Part shown: piece by piece, positions 52,002 to 59,968 of the stretch
Layout of the letters: each line of letters starts with the position of its first letter
How positions within the stretch are numbered: position 1 is the stretch's first letter
Assembly: GCA_021413975.1 (NCBI GenBank)
Contig: JAIOPJ010000016.1
Coordinates: forward strand, 1-64,000
Source: Gemmatimonadota bacterium
GTDB lineage: Bacteria > Gemmatimonadota > Gemmatimonadetes > Gemmatimonadales > Gemmatimonadaceae
Length of the DNA: 64,000 nt
Reading direction: 5' to 3'
Program-made: the position numbers and the translations under genes
The notes under the pieces: generated by a model
The model's database searches: none
Seen by the model: only the letters and a program-made list of their open reading frames with translations
What the model was told of the DNA's origin: nothing

Positions 52002-52532
52002 TCAGGCCGTGGCCGGCGAGGCCGGGCGACGACGCAACAGGGCCGCGCTCACGAGCGTGTAGAGCAACGCCACCGGCAGCGGCTCGAGGAAGGTGTACGC
52101 CGCGTTGATCAGGGGATTCCGGTAGTTCCGGGCGAAATCCGCCATCTCCTTCGTGGTGGCGGCCAGTTGCGCGTCGGTCGCGCCCGCCTGCCGCATCCGT
52201 TCGATCACGCTGGCGGCGTACTTGTCGGCGAAGTCGGGGGTGAAACCGAAGTAGATGATCTCCCAGGTCAGCACGTATCCGGCGATGCCGATCAGCGCGA
52301 TCAGGCCGCCCACCATGAAGGCCTGACCGAAGGAGATGGTCCCGCCGGCCACGGTGTCGCGGTAGGACTTCACGCCGACGAACACCATGAGGAAGGCGAC
52401 GACCATGCCCGCATAGCCGACGATCTCGCCATGCTCGATGCCGTACCGGTCGAACAACGGCAGGGTGATGCCCATCAGCGCCGAGCAGATCGCGGCGGCG
52501 ATGAGCCCGAACTTCCATACGATCGTCCGCAT
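52002..52532 (-). CDS. DUF4199 family membrane protein
   Basis: A 176-residue inner-membrane protein with about four hydrophobic helices, matching DUF4199: MRTIVWKFGLIAAAICSALMG, EIVGYAGMVVAFLMVFVGVK, then GTISFGQAFMVGGLIALIG and a C-terminal helix pair. Function is unknown. AGGAG is present before the ATG, and a TAGCAT box with two dyad sites farther upstream indicates its own promoter. Confidence 0.85.
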   Translation of the reverse strand: MRTIVWKFGLIAAAICSALMGITLPLFDRYGIEHGEIVGYAGMVVAFLMVFVGVKSYRDTVAGGTISFGQAFMVGGLIALIGIAGYVLTWEIIYFGFTPDFADKYAASVIERMRQAGATDAQLAATTKEMADFARNYRNPLINAAYTFLEPLPVALLYTLVSAALLRRRPASPATA

Positions 52533-52590
52533 CGCGGCTCCTGGGAGGTTGAGGAGCGGGCATGCTAGCCACGAGTGGGCTCCTCGCGCG

Positions 52591-52644
52591 TCACCCGAAC
52601 GGGTGATTTTGGCGCCGAACCGGGGAAATCACCAGAACGGGTGA
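52591..52644. promoter_or_regulatory. Two 16-bp dyad sites upstream of the DUF4199 gene
   Basis: TCACCCGAACGGGTGA (52591-52606) is a perfect palindrome; TCACCAGAACGGGTGA (52629-52644) is the same site with one change, 38 bp away. They lie between the LuxR regulator gene and the DUF4199 gene, upstream of a TAGCAT -10 box at 52562-52567 (minus strand). Two closely spaced half-perfect copies point to an operator pair, perhaps for the neighbouring regulator. Confidence 0.55.
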
Positions 52645-52667
52645 GCCGGCGGGCAGGTCCCGGCCCC

Positions 52668-53114
52668 TCAGGGGATGAGTCCGAGCTCCTTGCCGCGTTG
52701 GACCGCTTGTGTCCGCCGGCGTACCCCCAGCTTGTCGAACACCCGTCCAGAGTGCGTCTTGACCGTGTTCTCGCTCACGAATGCCCGCTCGGCGATCTCC
52801 CGGTTGCTCAGGCCCGCCGCGATGAACTCGAGGATCTCGAGTTCGCGGGGCGTGAGTCCGAGGGTGGCCACCTGCCCCCGGTCCCGGACGAACTCCGTCG
52901 GCGCCGGGACGAGGACCTCGCGCACCACGACCCGCTCTGCGGGACGGGTGAGCTTGAAGCCGAGCCAGATACCGACGCCCGCGGCGACCGCCGCGATGAG
53001 GGCGCCATAGATCTCCATGGAGTGCGCGAGCACGAGCCAGCGGTACTCGATCAGCTGCAGCACGGCGACGACGACGCCGGCCATCAGGCCGAAGAGGAGG
53101 ACATGGCGACGCAT
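52668..53114 (-). CDS. Membrane-anchored LuxR-type transcriptional regulator
   Basis: A 148-residue protein with two N-terminal membrane helices (LLFGLMAGVVVAVLQLIEY and IYGALIAAVAAGVGIWLGF) and a C-terminal LuxR/GerE helix-turn-helix (LTPRELEILEFIAAGLSNREI, then RAFVSENTVKTHSGRVFDKL). There is no receiver or sensor domain, so the membrane part itself would be the signal input. The start MRRHVLLFG follows a TATGAT box by 6 nt. A divergent small membrane/coiled-coil protein gene shares the promoter region. Confidence 0.85.
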   Translation of the reverse strand: MRRHVLLFGLMAGVVVAVLQLIEYRWLVLAHSMEIYGALIAAVAAGVGIWLGFKLTRPAERVVVREVLVPAPTEFVRDRGQVATLGLTPRELEILEFIAAGLSNREIAERAFVSENTVKTHSGRVFDKLGVRRRTQAVQRGKELGLIP

Positions 53115-53120
53115 CACGGA

Positions 53121-53126
53121 ATCATA
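53121..53126 (-). promoter_or_regulatory. TATGAT box 6 nt before the LuxR gene
   Basis: On the minus strand TATGAT, then TCCGTG, then ATG; no ribosome site fits between. This is the closest to the consensus TATAAT among the leaderless-type boxes. Confidence 0.5.
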
Positions 53127-53187
53127 GCAGGCCGAAACCGCGACTGGCACGTCGCGTAGGGCTCTCAGTCCCCTCACGGAGTTCGAC

Positions 53188-53511
53188 ATGACCCGACGCC
53201 TGCAGGCCTGGCTCGTGACCGCAGTCCTCTTCACGCTCGTCAACGCCATGGCCGCCGGGTTCGCCGCCGCCGGGAGCGAGGCGATGCACGCGGGGGCGCA
53301 CGTCGTGGGGATGTTCCTCGGGACGTACGCCGTCTGGCGGCTCGCCCTGCGATCCGTTCGGCAGGATCCGCCGACGGCCGCCCGGACGAACGACCGTCTC
53401 GAGCAGCTGCAGCAGTCCGTGGACGTCGTCGCGCTCGAGGTCGAGCGTCTGGGCGAGGCGCAGCGCTTCAACGCGAAGCTCGAAGCCGAACGCGCCGAGA
53501 GCCGTCGCTGA
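53188..53511 (+). CDS. Small membrane protein with coiled-coil tail
   Basis: A 107-residue protein with two membrane helices (AWLVTAVLFTLVNAMAAGF and AHVVGMFLGTYAVWRLAL) and a Glu/Leu/Gln-rich C-terminal coiled coil (LEQLQQSVDVVALEVERLGEAQRF). No family is recognised. It is divergent from the membrane-anchored LuxR regulator and may share its regulation or signal. Confidence 0.6.
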   Translation: MTRRLQAWLVTAVLFTLVNAMAAGFAAAGSEAMHAGAHVVGMFLGTYAVWRLALRSVRQDPPTAARTNDRLEQLQQSVDVVALEVERLGEAQRFNAKLEAERAESRR

Positions 53512-53519
53512 GGCGACGC

Positions 53520-53855
53520 TCACCGGCGCTTCTTCGCCGCCTTCTTCGGCTTGGGCATCGGCAGCGCGGCATCGGTGGCCAGGATGAGCCGCACCAGCAA
53601 TGCCGGGTCGTCGAGTGACTCCGAGACGTTGAAGTGCGGCTTGGCCCCGGGGTAGGGCGCGCCGATCGTGGGCGTCCCGAGCACGGCCTCGCCGGCCGCC
53701 GTCGGCTTCACGAAGAGCTGGTTGTCGCAGGCGAGCGCGACGATCTTGCCGTGGCGGTAGATCCCGTACTCGCCGAACATCTTCTTCGCGGTGATGCCCC
53801 CCGCGTCGTGCAGTTGATCGCAAACGTGTTCGATGAAGCCGGCGTCGGTGGACAT
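53520..53855 (-). CDS. TfoX N-terminal domain protein
   Basis: A 111-residue protein of the TfoX/Sxy N-terminal family: ITAKKMFGEYGIYRHGKIVALACDNQLFVK is the hallmark stretch, and the tail is Lys-rich (PKPKKAAKKRR). In gamma-proteobacteria TfoX activates competence genes; stand-alone N-terminal proteins elsewhere are of unknown role. The ATG at MSTDAGFIEH is used; a longer frame lacks support. It converges with the preceding small gene. Confidence 0.85.
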   Translation of the reverse strand: MSTDAGFIEHVCDQLHDAGGITAKKMFGEYGIYRHGKIVALACDNQLFVKPTAAGEAVLGTPTIGAPYPGAKPHFNVSESLDDPALLVRLILATDAALPMPKPKKAAKKRR

Positions 53856-53984
53856 GATCGGAGGTCCGGAGAGGGTCGTCGAATAATGGACCGGCCCGTG
53901 GCGCGCCGCCACGAAGGGTGAGGGCGGCACTCCGGGCGCGTCGGGTGTAGATATTCCTGAGTCCAACGCCATCAGGAGAGCCCG

Positions 53985-55097
53985 ATGTCCCCGGCCATGC
54001 TCGTGCGCCTGCTCCCGCTTTCAGCCCTTCTGCTGAGTCACGAGGGCTCCGGCGCGGGCCATGCGGCAGCCGGACGCATCGCCTCCACCGAGGCGATGAG
54101 CGTGGCCCGCATGGCGCATACGGCGAGCGTGCTCCGCGACGGTCGAGTCCTCGTTGCCGGAGGGTTCACCGGTGACGGGAACGCGGCCCGCAGTGCGGAG
54201 CTCTTCGACCCCGCCTCCGGGACCTTCGGACCCCTCGCGCGCATGGTCGTCGTGCGGCACAGCCACTCGGCCACGATCCTTCCCAACGGGAAGGTGCTGA
54301 TCGTCGGGGGCTACGGGGCGGGGAACGAGGTGATCGCCGACGTCGAACTGTTCGACCCCGCGACCAGGACGTTCACGCGCACGGGGTCGCTCGGATCGGC
54401 GAGGGCCGGCCACGTCGCGGTGCTCCTGGGCAACGGCAGAGTGCTCATCGCCGGGGGAGTGGGACCGGGCTGGACCTTCCTGTCGAGCGCCGAGTTGTAC
54501 GACCCGGTCACCGGACGATTCAGGCCGACCGGTCCCATGACCGAGCGGCGCGAGAGTCACGCGGCGGTGATGCTCCGTGACGGTCGCGTGCTGGTCGTGG
54601 GCGGGCACCGCGACCGCCGGTCCGAGATCACGCTCTACGCGTCGGCGGAGACGTACGACGCCGCGACCGGCACCTTCACGCGAGCGGGTGACATGCGCGT
54701 GCGACGGCACAAGCACGACGCCGTGCTGCTGCGCGACGGTCGCGTGCTCATCACCGGCGGGTCCGACGAGCGCGACGACGGCGAGTACGACTCGACCGAG
54801 TTCTTCGATCCCACGACGGGGAGCTTCGCTCCGGGCCCGACCATGCGCCTGGCCCGATACAAGCACACCGGGAGCTCGATCCTGCTGCCCAGCGGCGACG
54901 TGCTGATCGCCGGTGGTGCGCCACAGGCGGAGGTCTTCGACCCCCGCCGCGGCGCCTTCACGCTCGTCGAGGGCGACGGACCGCTGACCGGTCAGTTCTC
55001 CGCCGTGGCGTCGCTCGGTGCCGGTGGCGTCCTCATCACCGGCGGCTACGGGCGTGGGAGCGGTCCGCGTGCCGCCGCCTGGGTGTATCGCCCCTGA
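53985..55097 (+). CDS. Secreted kelch-repeat protein
   Basis: A 370-residue protein with a signal peptide-like N-terminus (MLVRLLPLSALLLS) and about six kelch blades with the pattern GRVLVAGG...ELFDPxTGxF (for example ARMAHTASVLRDGRVLVAGG and SSAELYDPVTGRF). It is a beta-propeller of unknown ligand. An AGGAG site precedes the ATG, and a TAGATA box lies upstream. The kelch repeat number and galactose-oxidase-like spacing are clear, but no catalytic residues are seen. Confidence 0.85.
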   Translation: MSPAMLVRLLPLSALLLSHEGSGAGHAAAGRIASTEAMSVARMAHTASVLRDGRVLVAGGFTGDGNAARSAELFDPASGTFGPLARMVVVRHSHSATILPNGKVLIVGGYGAGNEVIADVELFDPATRTFTRTGSLGSARAGHVAVLLGNGRVLIAGGVGPGWTFLSSAELYDPVTGRFRPTGPMTERRESHAAVMLRDGRVLVVGGHRDRRSEITLYASAETYDAATGTFTRAGDMRVRRHKHDAVLLRDGRVLITGGSDERDDGEYDSTEFFDPTTGSFAPGPTMRLARYKHTGSSILLPSGDVLIAGGAPQAEVFDPRRGAFTLVEGDGPLTGQFSAVASLGAGGVLITGGYGRGSGPRAAAWVYRP

Positions 55098-55138
55098 GTC
55101 CGCGGCCCGCGGCCGGCTCTTGCGGACCGGGCGCCCGG
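55098..55138 (+). terminator. Nested hairpin and CCGGGCGCCCGG palindrome after the kelch gene
   Basis: GTCCGC and GCGGAC enclose CGGCC-CGC-GGCCG, and the 12-bp palindrome CCGGGCGCCCGG overlaps the last base. It starts at the stop codon of the kelch gene and has no T-run. Confidence 0.4.
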
Positions 55139-55190
55139 ACCGGAGCTTCAACGGGATCGGCGACGGTCCGCCGTCCGGGAGGGAGAGGGC

Positions 55191-55589
55191 ATGAACAAGG
55201 TCGTGGCGCGGTACACCGATGGTCGCCTGGTGAAGGGGGTCACCGCGGATTTCGTCCAGACCAAGGACCTCTTCCACGTGCGGCCGGTGACGGATCCGGA
55301 GGGCACGAAGGCGGTGGAGATCCATACGAAGGAGCTGAAGGCGCTCTTCTTCGTGAAGGACTATGACGGTCTGCCGCAGCGGGTGAAGAAGAACGACTTC
55401 GACCCCTCGCGACCCGTGCCCGGCCGACGGATCAAGGTGAAGTTCGCCGACGGCGAATCCCTGGTGGGGACGACGACCGGATTCCAGCCAGGTCGGCCCG
55501 GTTTCTTCCTGATCCCGGCGGACACCGCGTCGAACACCGAGCGGTGCTTCGTCGTGGCCGCGGCGACGCGCGAGATCAGCTTCATCTGA
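55191..55589 (+). CDS. Conserved small soluble protein, unknown
   Basis: A 132-residue protein (KVVARYTDGRLVKGVTADF, KAVEIHTKELKALFFVKDY, GRRIKVKFADGESLVGTTTGF) built from two similar beta-strand modules around a G-x-V/T-x-D motif. It resembles small beta-barrel proteins found with PilZ-type genes, but no partner is close by. GGGAGAGGGC precedes the ATG. Function is unknown. Confidence 0.65.
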   Translation: MNKVVARYTDGRLVKGVTADFVQTKDLFHVRPVTDPEGTKAVEIHTKELKALFFVKDYDGLPQRVKKNDFDPSRPVPGRRIKVKFADGESLVGTTTGFQPGRPGFFLIPADTASNTERCFVVAAATREISFI

Positions 55590-55643
55590 CCCTGCGATCG
55601 CGACCCTGGTCGCGCATGCCGACCGGTCGCCAAGGAGCCTGGG

Positions 55644-56123
55644 ATCACGACAGAACCGGAGAGCCGCCCTCCGCTTCCACCCTTCACGCGCGAGTCGGCG
55701 ACGCAGAAGGTCCGGATGGCCGAGGACGCCTGGAACTCCCGCGATCCCCAGCGCGTCTCGCTGGCGTACACGGCGGACAGTGTCTGGCGGAATCGTGCCG
55801 AGTTCCTCTCGGGGCGCGAGGCGATCGCGCGCTTCCTCGAGCGCAAATGGGCGCGGGAGATCGAGTACCGGCTGATCAAGGAACTCTGGGCCTTCCACGA
55901 CGCGCGCATCGCCGTGCGGTTCGCGTACGAGTGGCGTGATGATTCGGGCAGCTGGTTCCGGTCGTACGGCAACGAGAACTGGGAGTTCAGCGCGGAGGGC
56001 CTCATGCGCCGTCGCATCGCCAGCATCAACGACCTGCCGATCGGGGAAGCCGACCGCAAGTTCCGCTGGCCGGCCGGTCGGCGTCCCGACGATCACCCGG
56101 GCCTCTCGGAACTCGGGCTCTAG
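55644..56123 (+). CDS. NTF2-like (DUF1348) protein, probable ATC start
   Basis: A protein of about 159 residues of the nuclear-transport-factor-2-like superfamily, DUF1348 branch ([53 protein letters not shown]). The first canonical start is the ATG at 55716, but family proteins continue N-terminally with [13 protein letters not shown], which is present in frame upstream. The matching start position is ATC (55644), 6 nt after a perfect AAGGAG. It is an AUC-initiated gene, a damaged gene, or an error in the sequence. Function is unknown. Confidence 0.8.
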   Translation: MTTEPESRPPLPPFTRESATQKVRMAEDAWNSRDPQRVSLAYTADSVWRNRAEFLSGREAIARFLERKWAREIEYRLIKELWAFHDARIAVRFAYEWRDDSGSWFRSYGNENWEFSAEGLMRRRIASINDLPIGEADRKFRWPAGRRPDDHPGLSELGL

Positions 56124-56136
56124 CAGCCCGCCGGGA

Positions 56137-57387
56137 TCACTCGTATCGCAGCGCCTCGATCGGATCCAGTTGCGCCGCCCGCCGCGCCGGCAGCACGCCG
56201 AACACCACCCCGATCCCCACGCTCACCACCACCGCGATCATCGTCAACCCGATCGGCGGCGTCGCGTCGATCCCGAGGAGCCAGGTCACGACCTGCCCCG
56301 CCGCCAACCCCACGGCGATCCCGATCACGCCGCCGATCCCCGTGAGCGTCGACGCCTCGATCAGGAACTGCACCGCGATGTCCGCCCTCGTCGCGCCGAG
56401 CGCCTTGCGCACGCCGATCTCGCGGGTGCGGTCGGTCACCGAGACCATCATGATCGCCATCACGCCGATGCCGCCCACCAGCAGCGCCACCGAGGCGAGC
56501 ACGATCATCACGACGAAGAACACGCCCGTGAGCTGGTTGAACACGTCGAGGATCTGGTCCGCCGTGACGAGGTCGAAGTTGTTGCGCTGGGCGGGGCGCA
56601 GCCGTCGGTGCTCCCGCATCGCGATGGTCACTTCCTCCTGCGCCGCCGCCACGGTGACGCCCGGACGCGGCTTGACCGGGATCCAGAGGGCGTTCGTCCG
56701 GTCGATCGTGAACTGCGCGTCCAGCAGCTTGAACGGGATGATCGCCCCCGTTCCCGCCCCCTGTGGTGCGAAGATGTTCTCCGGCGGCACGTAGAGGCCG
56801 ATCACTTCCATCGGGCGACCGCCGACGAGGATCGTCTTGCCGAGCGGGTTCACGCGCCCGAAGAGCCGGCGGGCCATCGTCTCGTCGACCACGACCACGC
56901 TGGCTCCCGTCGCGACCTCCTGGCGGGTGAACCACCGCCCGTCCGCGAGCTCGCCGCCCTGGATCTCGGTGAATCCCGCGTCGGCGCCCCAGAGCGCCGA
57001 CGGTTGCGTCCGTTCGCCCTGATACGAGAGACGTGCGGCCGTCTGCCCCCAGAGCGACGCGTAGCCGATCGACGGCAGCCGTTTCACGACCTCCGCGTCC
57101 TCCTCGGCGATGTCGGGCCTGATGCGTACCCAGGCCGGCGGATTCTGCGGATTGATCGGCGTGCTCGAGTAGACCTTGAGCACGTAGAACGTCGTCGGCC
57201 CGGCGATCTCGACCGTGGTGATGATCTGCGATCGCAGCCCCTCCACGATCGACGCCATCGTCATCACGGTGGCGACGCCGATCACGACGCCGAGGATCGT
57301 CAGCGCCGACCGGAGCTTGGCCACGCGCAGCGTGTCCATCGCGATCCCGAGGTTCTCGCGGACCTGGTCGAGGCCGGGGATCCGCAC
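56137..57387 (-). CDS. MacB/FtsX-type ABC transporter permease (type B, pair 3)
   Basis: A 416-residue permease with the MacB topology: N-terminal membrane helix (LRSALTILGVVIGVATVMTMA), a large periplasmic domain, and three C-terminal helices containing VGGIGVMAIMMVSVTDRTREIGVRKALGA and the closing ARRAAQLDPIEALRYE. Type B proteins in this cluster start with LRxxKVR or its variants. Unlike the other two type B copies it lacks the cysteine pair in the first periplasmic loop. Starts with GTG, 3 bp after the upstream permease. Confidence 0.9.
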   Translation of the reverse strand: MRIPGLDQVRENLGIAMDTLRVAKLRSALTILGVVIGVATVMTMASIVEGLRSQIITTVEIAGPTTFYVLKVYSSTPINPQNPPAWVRIRPDIAEEDAEVVKRLPSIGYASLWGQTAARLSYQGERTQPSALWGADAGFTEIQGGELADGRWFTRQEVATGASVVVVDETMARRLFGRVNPLGKTILVGGRPMEVIGLYVPPENIFAPQGAGTGAIIPFKLLDAQFTIDRTNALWIPVKPRPGVTVAAAQEEVTIAMREHRRLRPAQRNNFDLVTADQILDVFNQLTGVFFVVMIVLASVALLVGGIGVMAIMMVSVTDRTREIGVRKALGATRADIAVQFLIEASTLTGIGGVIGIAVGLAAGQVVTWLLGIDATPPIGLTMIAVVVSVGIGVVFGVLPARRAAQLDPIEALRYE

Positions 57388-57390
57388 GGC

Positions 57391-58632
57391 CTATTCCGCC
57401 CGCATCGCGGTGATCGGGTCGAGCCGCGCCGCCCGCCGTGCCGGATACACGCCGAAGATCACGCCGACCCCCGCGCCGAGCCCGAGCGCGAGCGCCACCG
57501 ACCACCAGGTGATCCGCGCCGGCAGCGGCGAGACGGCCGAGATGACGAAGGCGAACGCCCATCCCGCCAGCACGCCGATCACGCCGCCCATCGCCGAGAG
57601 CGCGATCGTCTCGGCGAGGAACTGCGCCTCGATGTCGCGGGCGCGCGCGCCGACGGCCTTGCGGATACCGATCTCGCGCGTGCGCTCGTTCACCGCCATC
57701 AGCATGATGTTCATGATCACGATGCCGCCGACCACGATCCCGATCGCGACCACCGCCGGGATCACCGCGAAGAGCACCGCCGTGAGCTTCTTCCAGAAGG
57801 CGACGAGCGCGTCGGCGGTCTCGATCGAGAAGTCGTTCTCCTCGCCGGGCCGGAGGCCGTGCGCCACCCGCATCGCCTCCTCGGCGCGCGACATCATCGC
57901 CGCCACGTCGGCGGTGTCGGAGACCTTCACCGAGATCGTGGTGGTGAGCCGCCGCCCGTAGCGCATCTCGAAGCGCGGGATCGGGATCAGCACATAGGCG
58001 TCGAACGACTGGCCCAGGACCCGCCCCTTGGGCTCATTCACCCCGATCACCGTGAAGCGTTCGCCGGCGACGCGGATCTCCTTGCCGATCGGGTCCGCGG
58101 TCTCGAAGAGCTTCTCGGCCAGTTCGGGACCCAGCACGGCGACCGGCATCCGCTGGGAGATGTCCACCGCCGACATCGCGCGGCCCTTCATGACGCGATA
58201 GTCCTGCACGATCTGGTACTCGGGGGAGCTCCCGAACACGAGGATGTCGCCGATCGAGCGGCCGCGCCAGAAGACGTCCGTCTGCGGCGTGGGCCATCCG
58301 GTCTGGATCGAGATCGCGACCGCATCGGGGAGTGCGGTGCGCACGGTCCGGGCGTCGGCCTCGGAGATCCGCGGGCGGCGGCGGATCCGCAGCATCTCCT
58401 CGTCGTCGATCAGCCCCACCTGGATCGGCGACCGCCGCACCTGGAACGCGTTCGTGCCGATCATCGCGTCGGCGATGTTCTCCTTCACGTACGCATTCAT
58501 CCCCTGGATGATCGCGACGACCGCCACGAGGAAGGCGACCGAGACGATGATCCCGAGCAGCGTGAAGAAGCTGCGCAGGGGGTTGCCCTTGATCTGCGCG
58601 AAGGCGATGCCGAGGACGTCGGAGTTGCGCAC
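57391..58632 (-). CDS. MacB/FtsX-type ABC transporter permease (type A, pair 3)
   Basis: A 413-residue permease of the same family, first helix SFFTLLGIIVSVAFLVAVVAIIQGM, C-terminal VNERTREIGIRKAVGA and YPARRAARLDPITAMRAE. It belongs to type A, which have SFFTL-type first helices and a shorter cytoplasmic start. It begins with GTG 9 nt after a TAGTTT box, right behind a terminator hairpin, so this pair seems to have its own transcription unit. Confidence 0.9.
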   Translation of the reverse strand: MRNSDVLGIAFAQIKGNPLRSFFTLLGIIVSVAFLVAVVAIIQGMNAYVKENIADAMIGTNAFQVRRSPIQVGLIDDEEMLRIRRRPRISEADARTVRTALPDAVAISIQTGWPTPQTDVFWRGRSIGDILVFGSSPEYQIVQDYRVMKGRAMSAVDISQRMPVAVLGPELAEKLFETADPIGKEIRVAGERFTVIGVNEPKGRVLGQSFDAYVLIPIPRFEMRYGRRLTTTISVKVSDTADVAAMMSRAEEAMRVAHGLRPGEENDFSIETADALVAFWKKLTAVLFAVIPAVVAIGIVVGGIVIMNIMLMAVNERTREIGIRKAVGARARDIEAQFLAETIALSAMGGVIGVLAGWAFAFVISAVSPLPARITWWSVALALGLGAGVGVIFGVYPARRAARLDPITAMRAE

Positions 58633-58641
58633 GGTACCCGG

Positions 58642-58647
58642 AAACTA
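58642..58647 (-). promoter_or_regulatory. TAGTTT box 9 nt before the third permease pair
   Basis: On the minus strand TAGTTT begins 1 nt past the T's that follow the terminator hairpin and stands 9 nt before the GTG. It would restart transcription for the last two permease genes, leaderless. Confidence 0.4.
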
Positions 58648-58648
58648 A

Positions 58649-58675
58649 ACGGGCGCGGCCACTGGCCGCGCCCGT
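58649..58675 (-). terminator. 12-bp hairpin inside the permease cluster
   Basis: ACGGGCGCGGCC pairs perfectly with GGCCGCGCCCGT around a 3-nt loop; on the minus strand it is followed by TTTAGTTT. It lies between the type B permease of pair 2 and the type A permease of pair 3. Confidence 0.6.
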
Positions 58676-58699
58676 CGGGGACCCGACGCTCCGCAGGTC

Positions 58700-59965
58700 C
58701 TACTCGTGCCGCAGCGCCTCGACGGGGTCCATCTTGGACGCCCGGCTCGCCGGCAGCATCCCGAAGACGATCCCGGTGAGCGCGGCCGCCCCGAGCGACG
58801 AGAACACGGCGCTCAGCGGCACGCTCGCCGGCACGGGCGTGTTCGCCCGGATCACCCAGGCGAGCAGGGCGCCCACCACCAGCCCGATCGCCGCGCCCAG
58901 GCTGGTCAGCGTCATCGCCTCGACCAGGAACTGCCAGAGGATCGTCGCCCGGGTCGCGCCGAGCGCCTTGCGCACCCCGATCTCCCGGGTCCGCTCGGTG
59001 ACGGAGATCATCATGATCGCCACCACGCCCACGCCGCCGACCATGAGACCCACGGCGGAGAGGCCCAGGCCGACCATGAAGATGGCGCCGAAGAGCGAGT
59101 CGAACGTCTCCATCATCTTGTCCTGACCGACGAGGAAGAAGGTGTTCGTCTGCGAGGGCCGCAGGCCGCGCATGCCGCGCAGCGTCGCCGTCACCGCGTC
59201 CATCGCGGCGTCGCGCGTGACGTCGCCCTTGGGCACCACCATCATCATCATGGACCGCCGCCAGACGTCGAGTCGGCGGTACGCGGTCATCATCGGGAGC
59301 ACCATCCGCGGCGTGTCGGGACCCCGGCCGTCGAGCGACTTGAGGAACCCGGCCTTGGTCTGGAAGACCCCGATGACGCGGAACCGTGTGCCGTCGAGAT
59401 CGATCTCCTTGCCGATCGGATCGGAGTCGCCGAAGAGCTCCTCCGCGAGCTTCCTGTTCACGATCGTCACGAGCGCCGCCGCGTCGTGTTCGGACTCGGT
59501 GAAGGTGCGCCCCGGGAAGATGTCGGCCTGGTCGGTCTCGATCCACTCGGTGCTCTGCGCGTCGTAGCCGACGTTCTTCACCTCCCGGTCCCGGTAGACC
59601 ACCGTGCCGCTGCCGAAGAGCCACGCCATGGCGTGCTTGACCTCGGGCAACGACTGCACCGCGCGCCATTCCGCGAGCGAGATCCCGGGATAGCGACGCT
59701 CGGGACAGTTGTCGTTCGTGGGGTTGCAGGCGTTGAAGCCGGGGTTCCGGCGCCGCACCTGGAAGCTCGACGTGCCGAACTCGTCCATGTCCTTCTGGAA
59801 CGACTGCCGGATGCCGTGCACCGCGGCCCCCATCGCCACCACCACGAAGACGCCCACCGCGACGCCCGAGATGGTGAGGGCCGCGCGGACCTTGTTGGCG
59901 CGCAGCGAATCGATGGCGATCACCGCGCCCTCGAGGCTCATCAGGATCTTGTCCCAGGTGCGCAT
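58700..59965 (-). CDS. MacB/FtsX-type ABC transporter permease (type B, pair 2)
   Basis: A 421-residue permease: first helix RAALTISGVAVGVFVVVAMGA, then a periplasmic domain with the cysteine pair of ACNPTNDNC, C-terminal VGGVGVVAIMMISVTERTREIGVRKALGA and SKMDPVEALRHE. The cysteines are spaced six residues apart and could form a disulfide. It begins 3 bp after the pair 2 type A gene and ends just before the hairpin at 58649. Confidence 0.9.
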   Translation of the reverse strand: MRTWDKILMSLEGAVIAIDSLRANKVRAALTISGVAVGVFVVVAMGAAVHGIRQSFQKDMDEFGTSSFQVRRRNPGFNACNPTNDNCPERRYPGISLAEWRAVQSLPEVKHAMAWLFGSGTVVYRDREVKNVGYDAQSTEWIETDQADIFPGRTFTESEHDAAALVTIVNRKLAEELFGDSDPIGKEIDLDGTRFRVIGVFQTKAGFLKSLDGRGPDTPRMVLPMMTAYRRLDVWRRSMMMMVVPKGDVTRDAAMDAVTATLRGMRGLRPSQTNTFFLVGQDKMMETFDSLFGAIFMVGLGLSAVGLMVGGVGVVAIMMISVTERTREIGVRKALGATRATILWQFLVEAMTLTSLGAAIGLVVGALLAWVIRANTPVPASVPLSAVFSSLGAAALTGIVFGMLPASRASKMDPVEALRHE

Positions 59966-59968
59966 CGG

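Noticed and set aside
53503-53518. Six-bp hairpin CGTCGC-TGAG-GCGACG over the stop of the small membrane gene
   Set aside because: Too short and partly coding to be claimed as a terminator.
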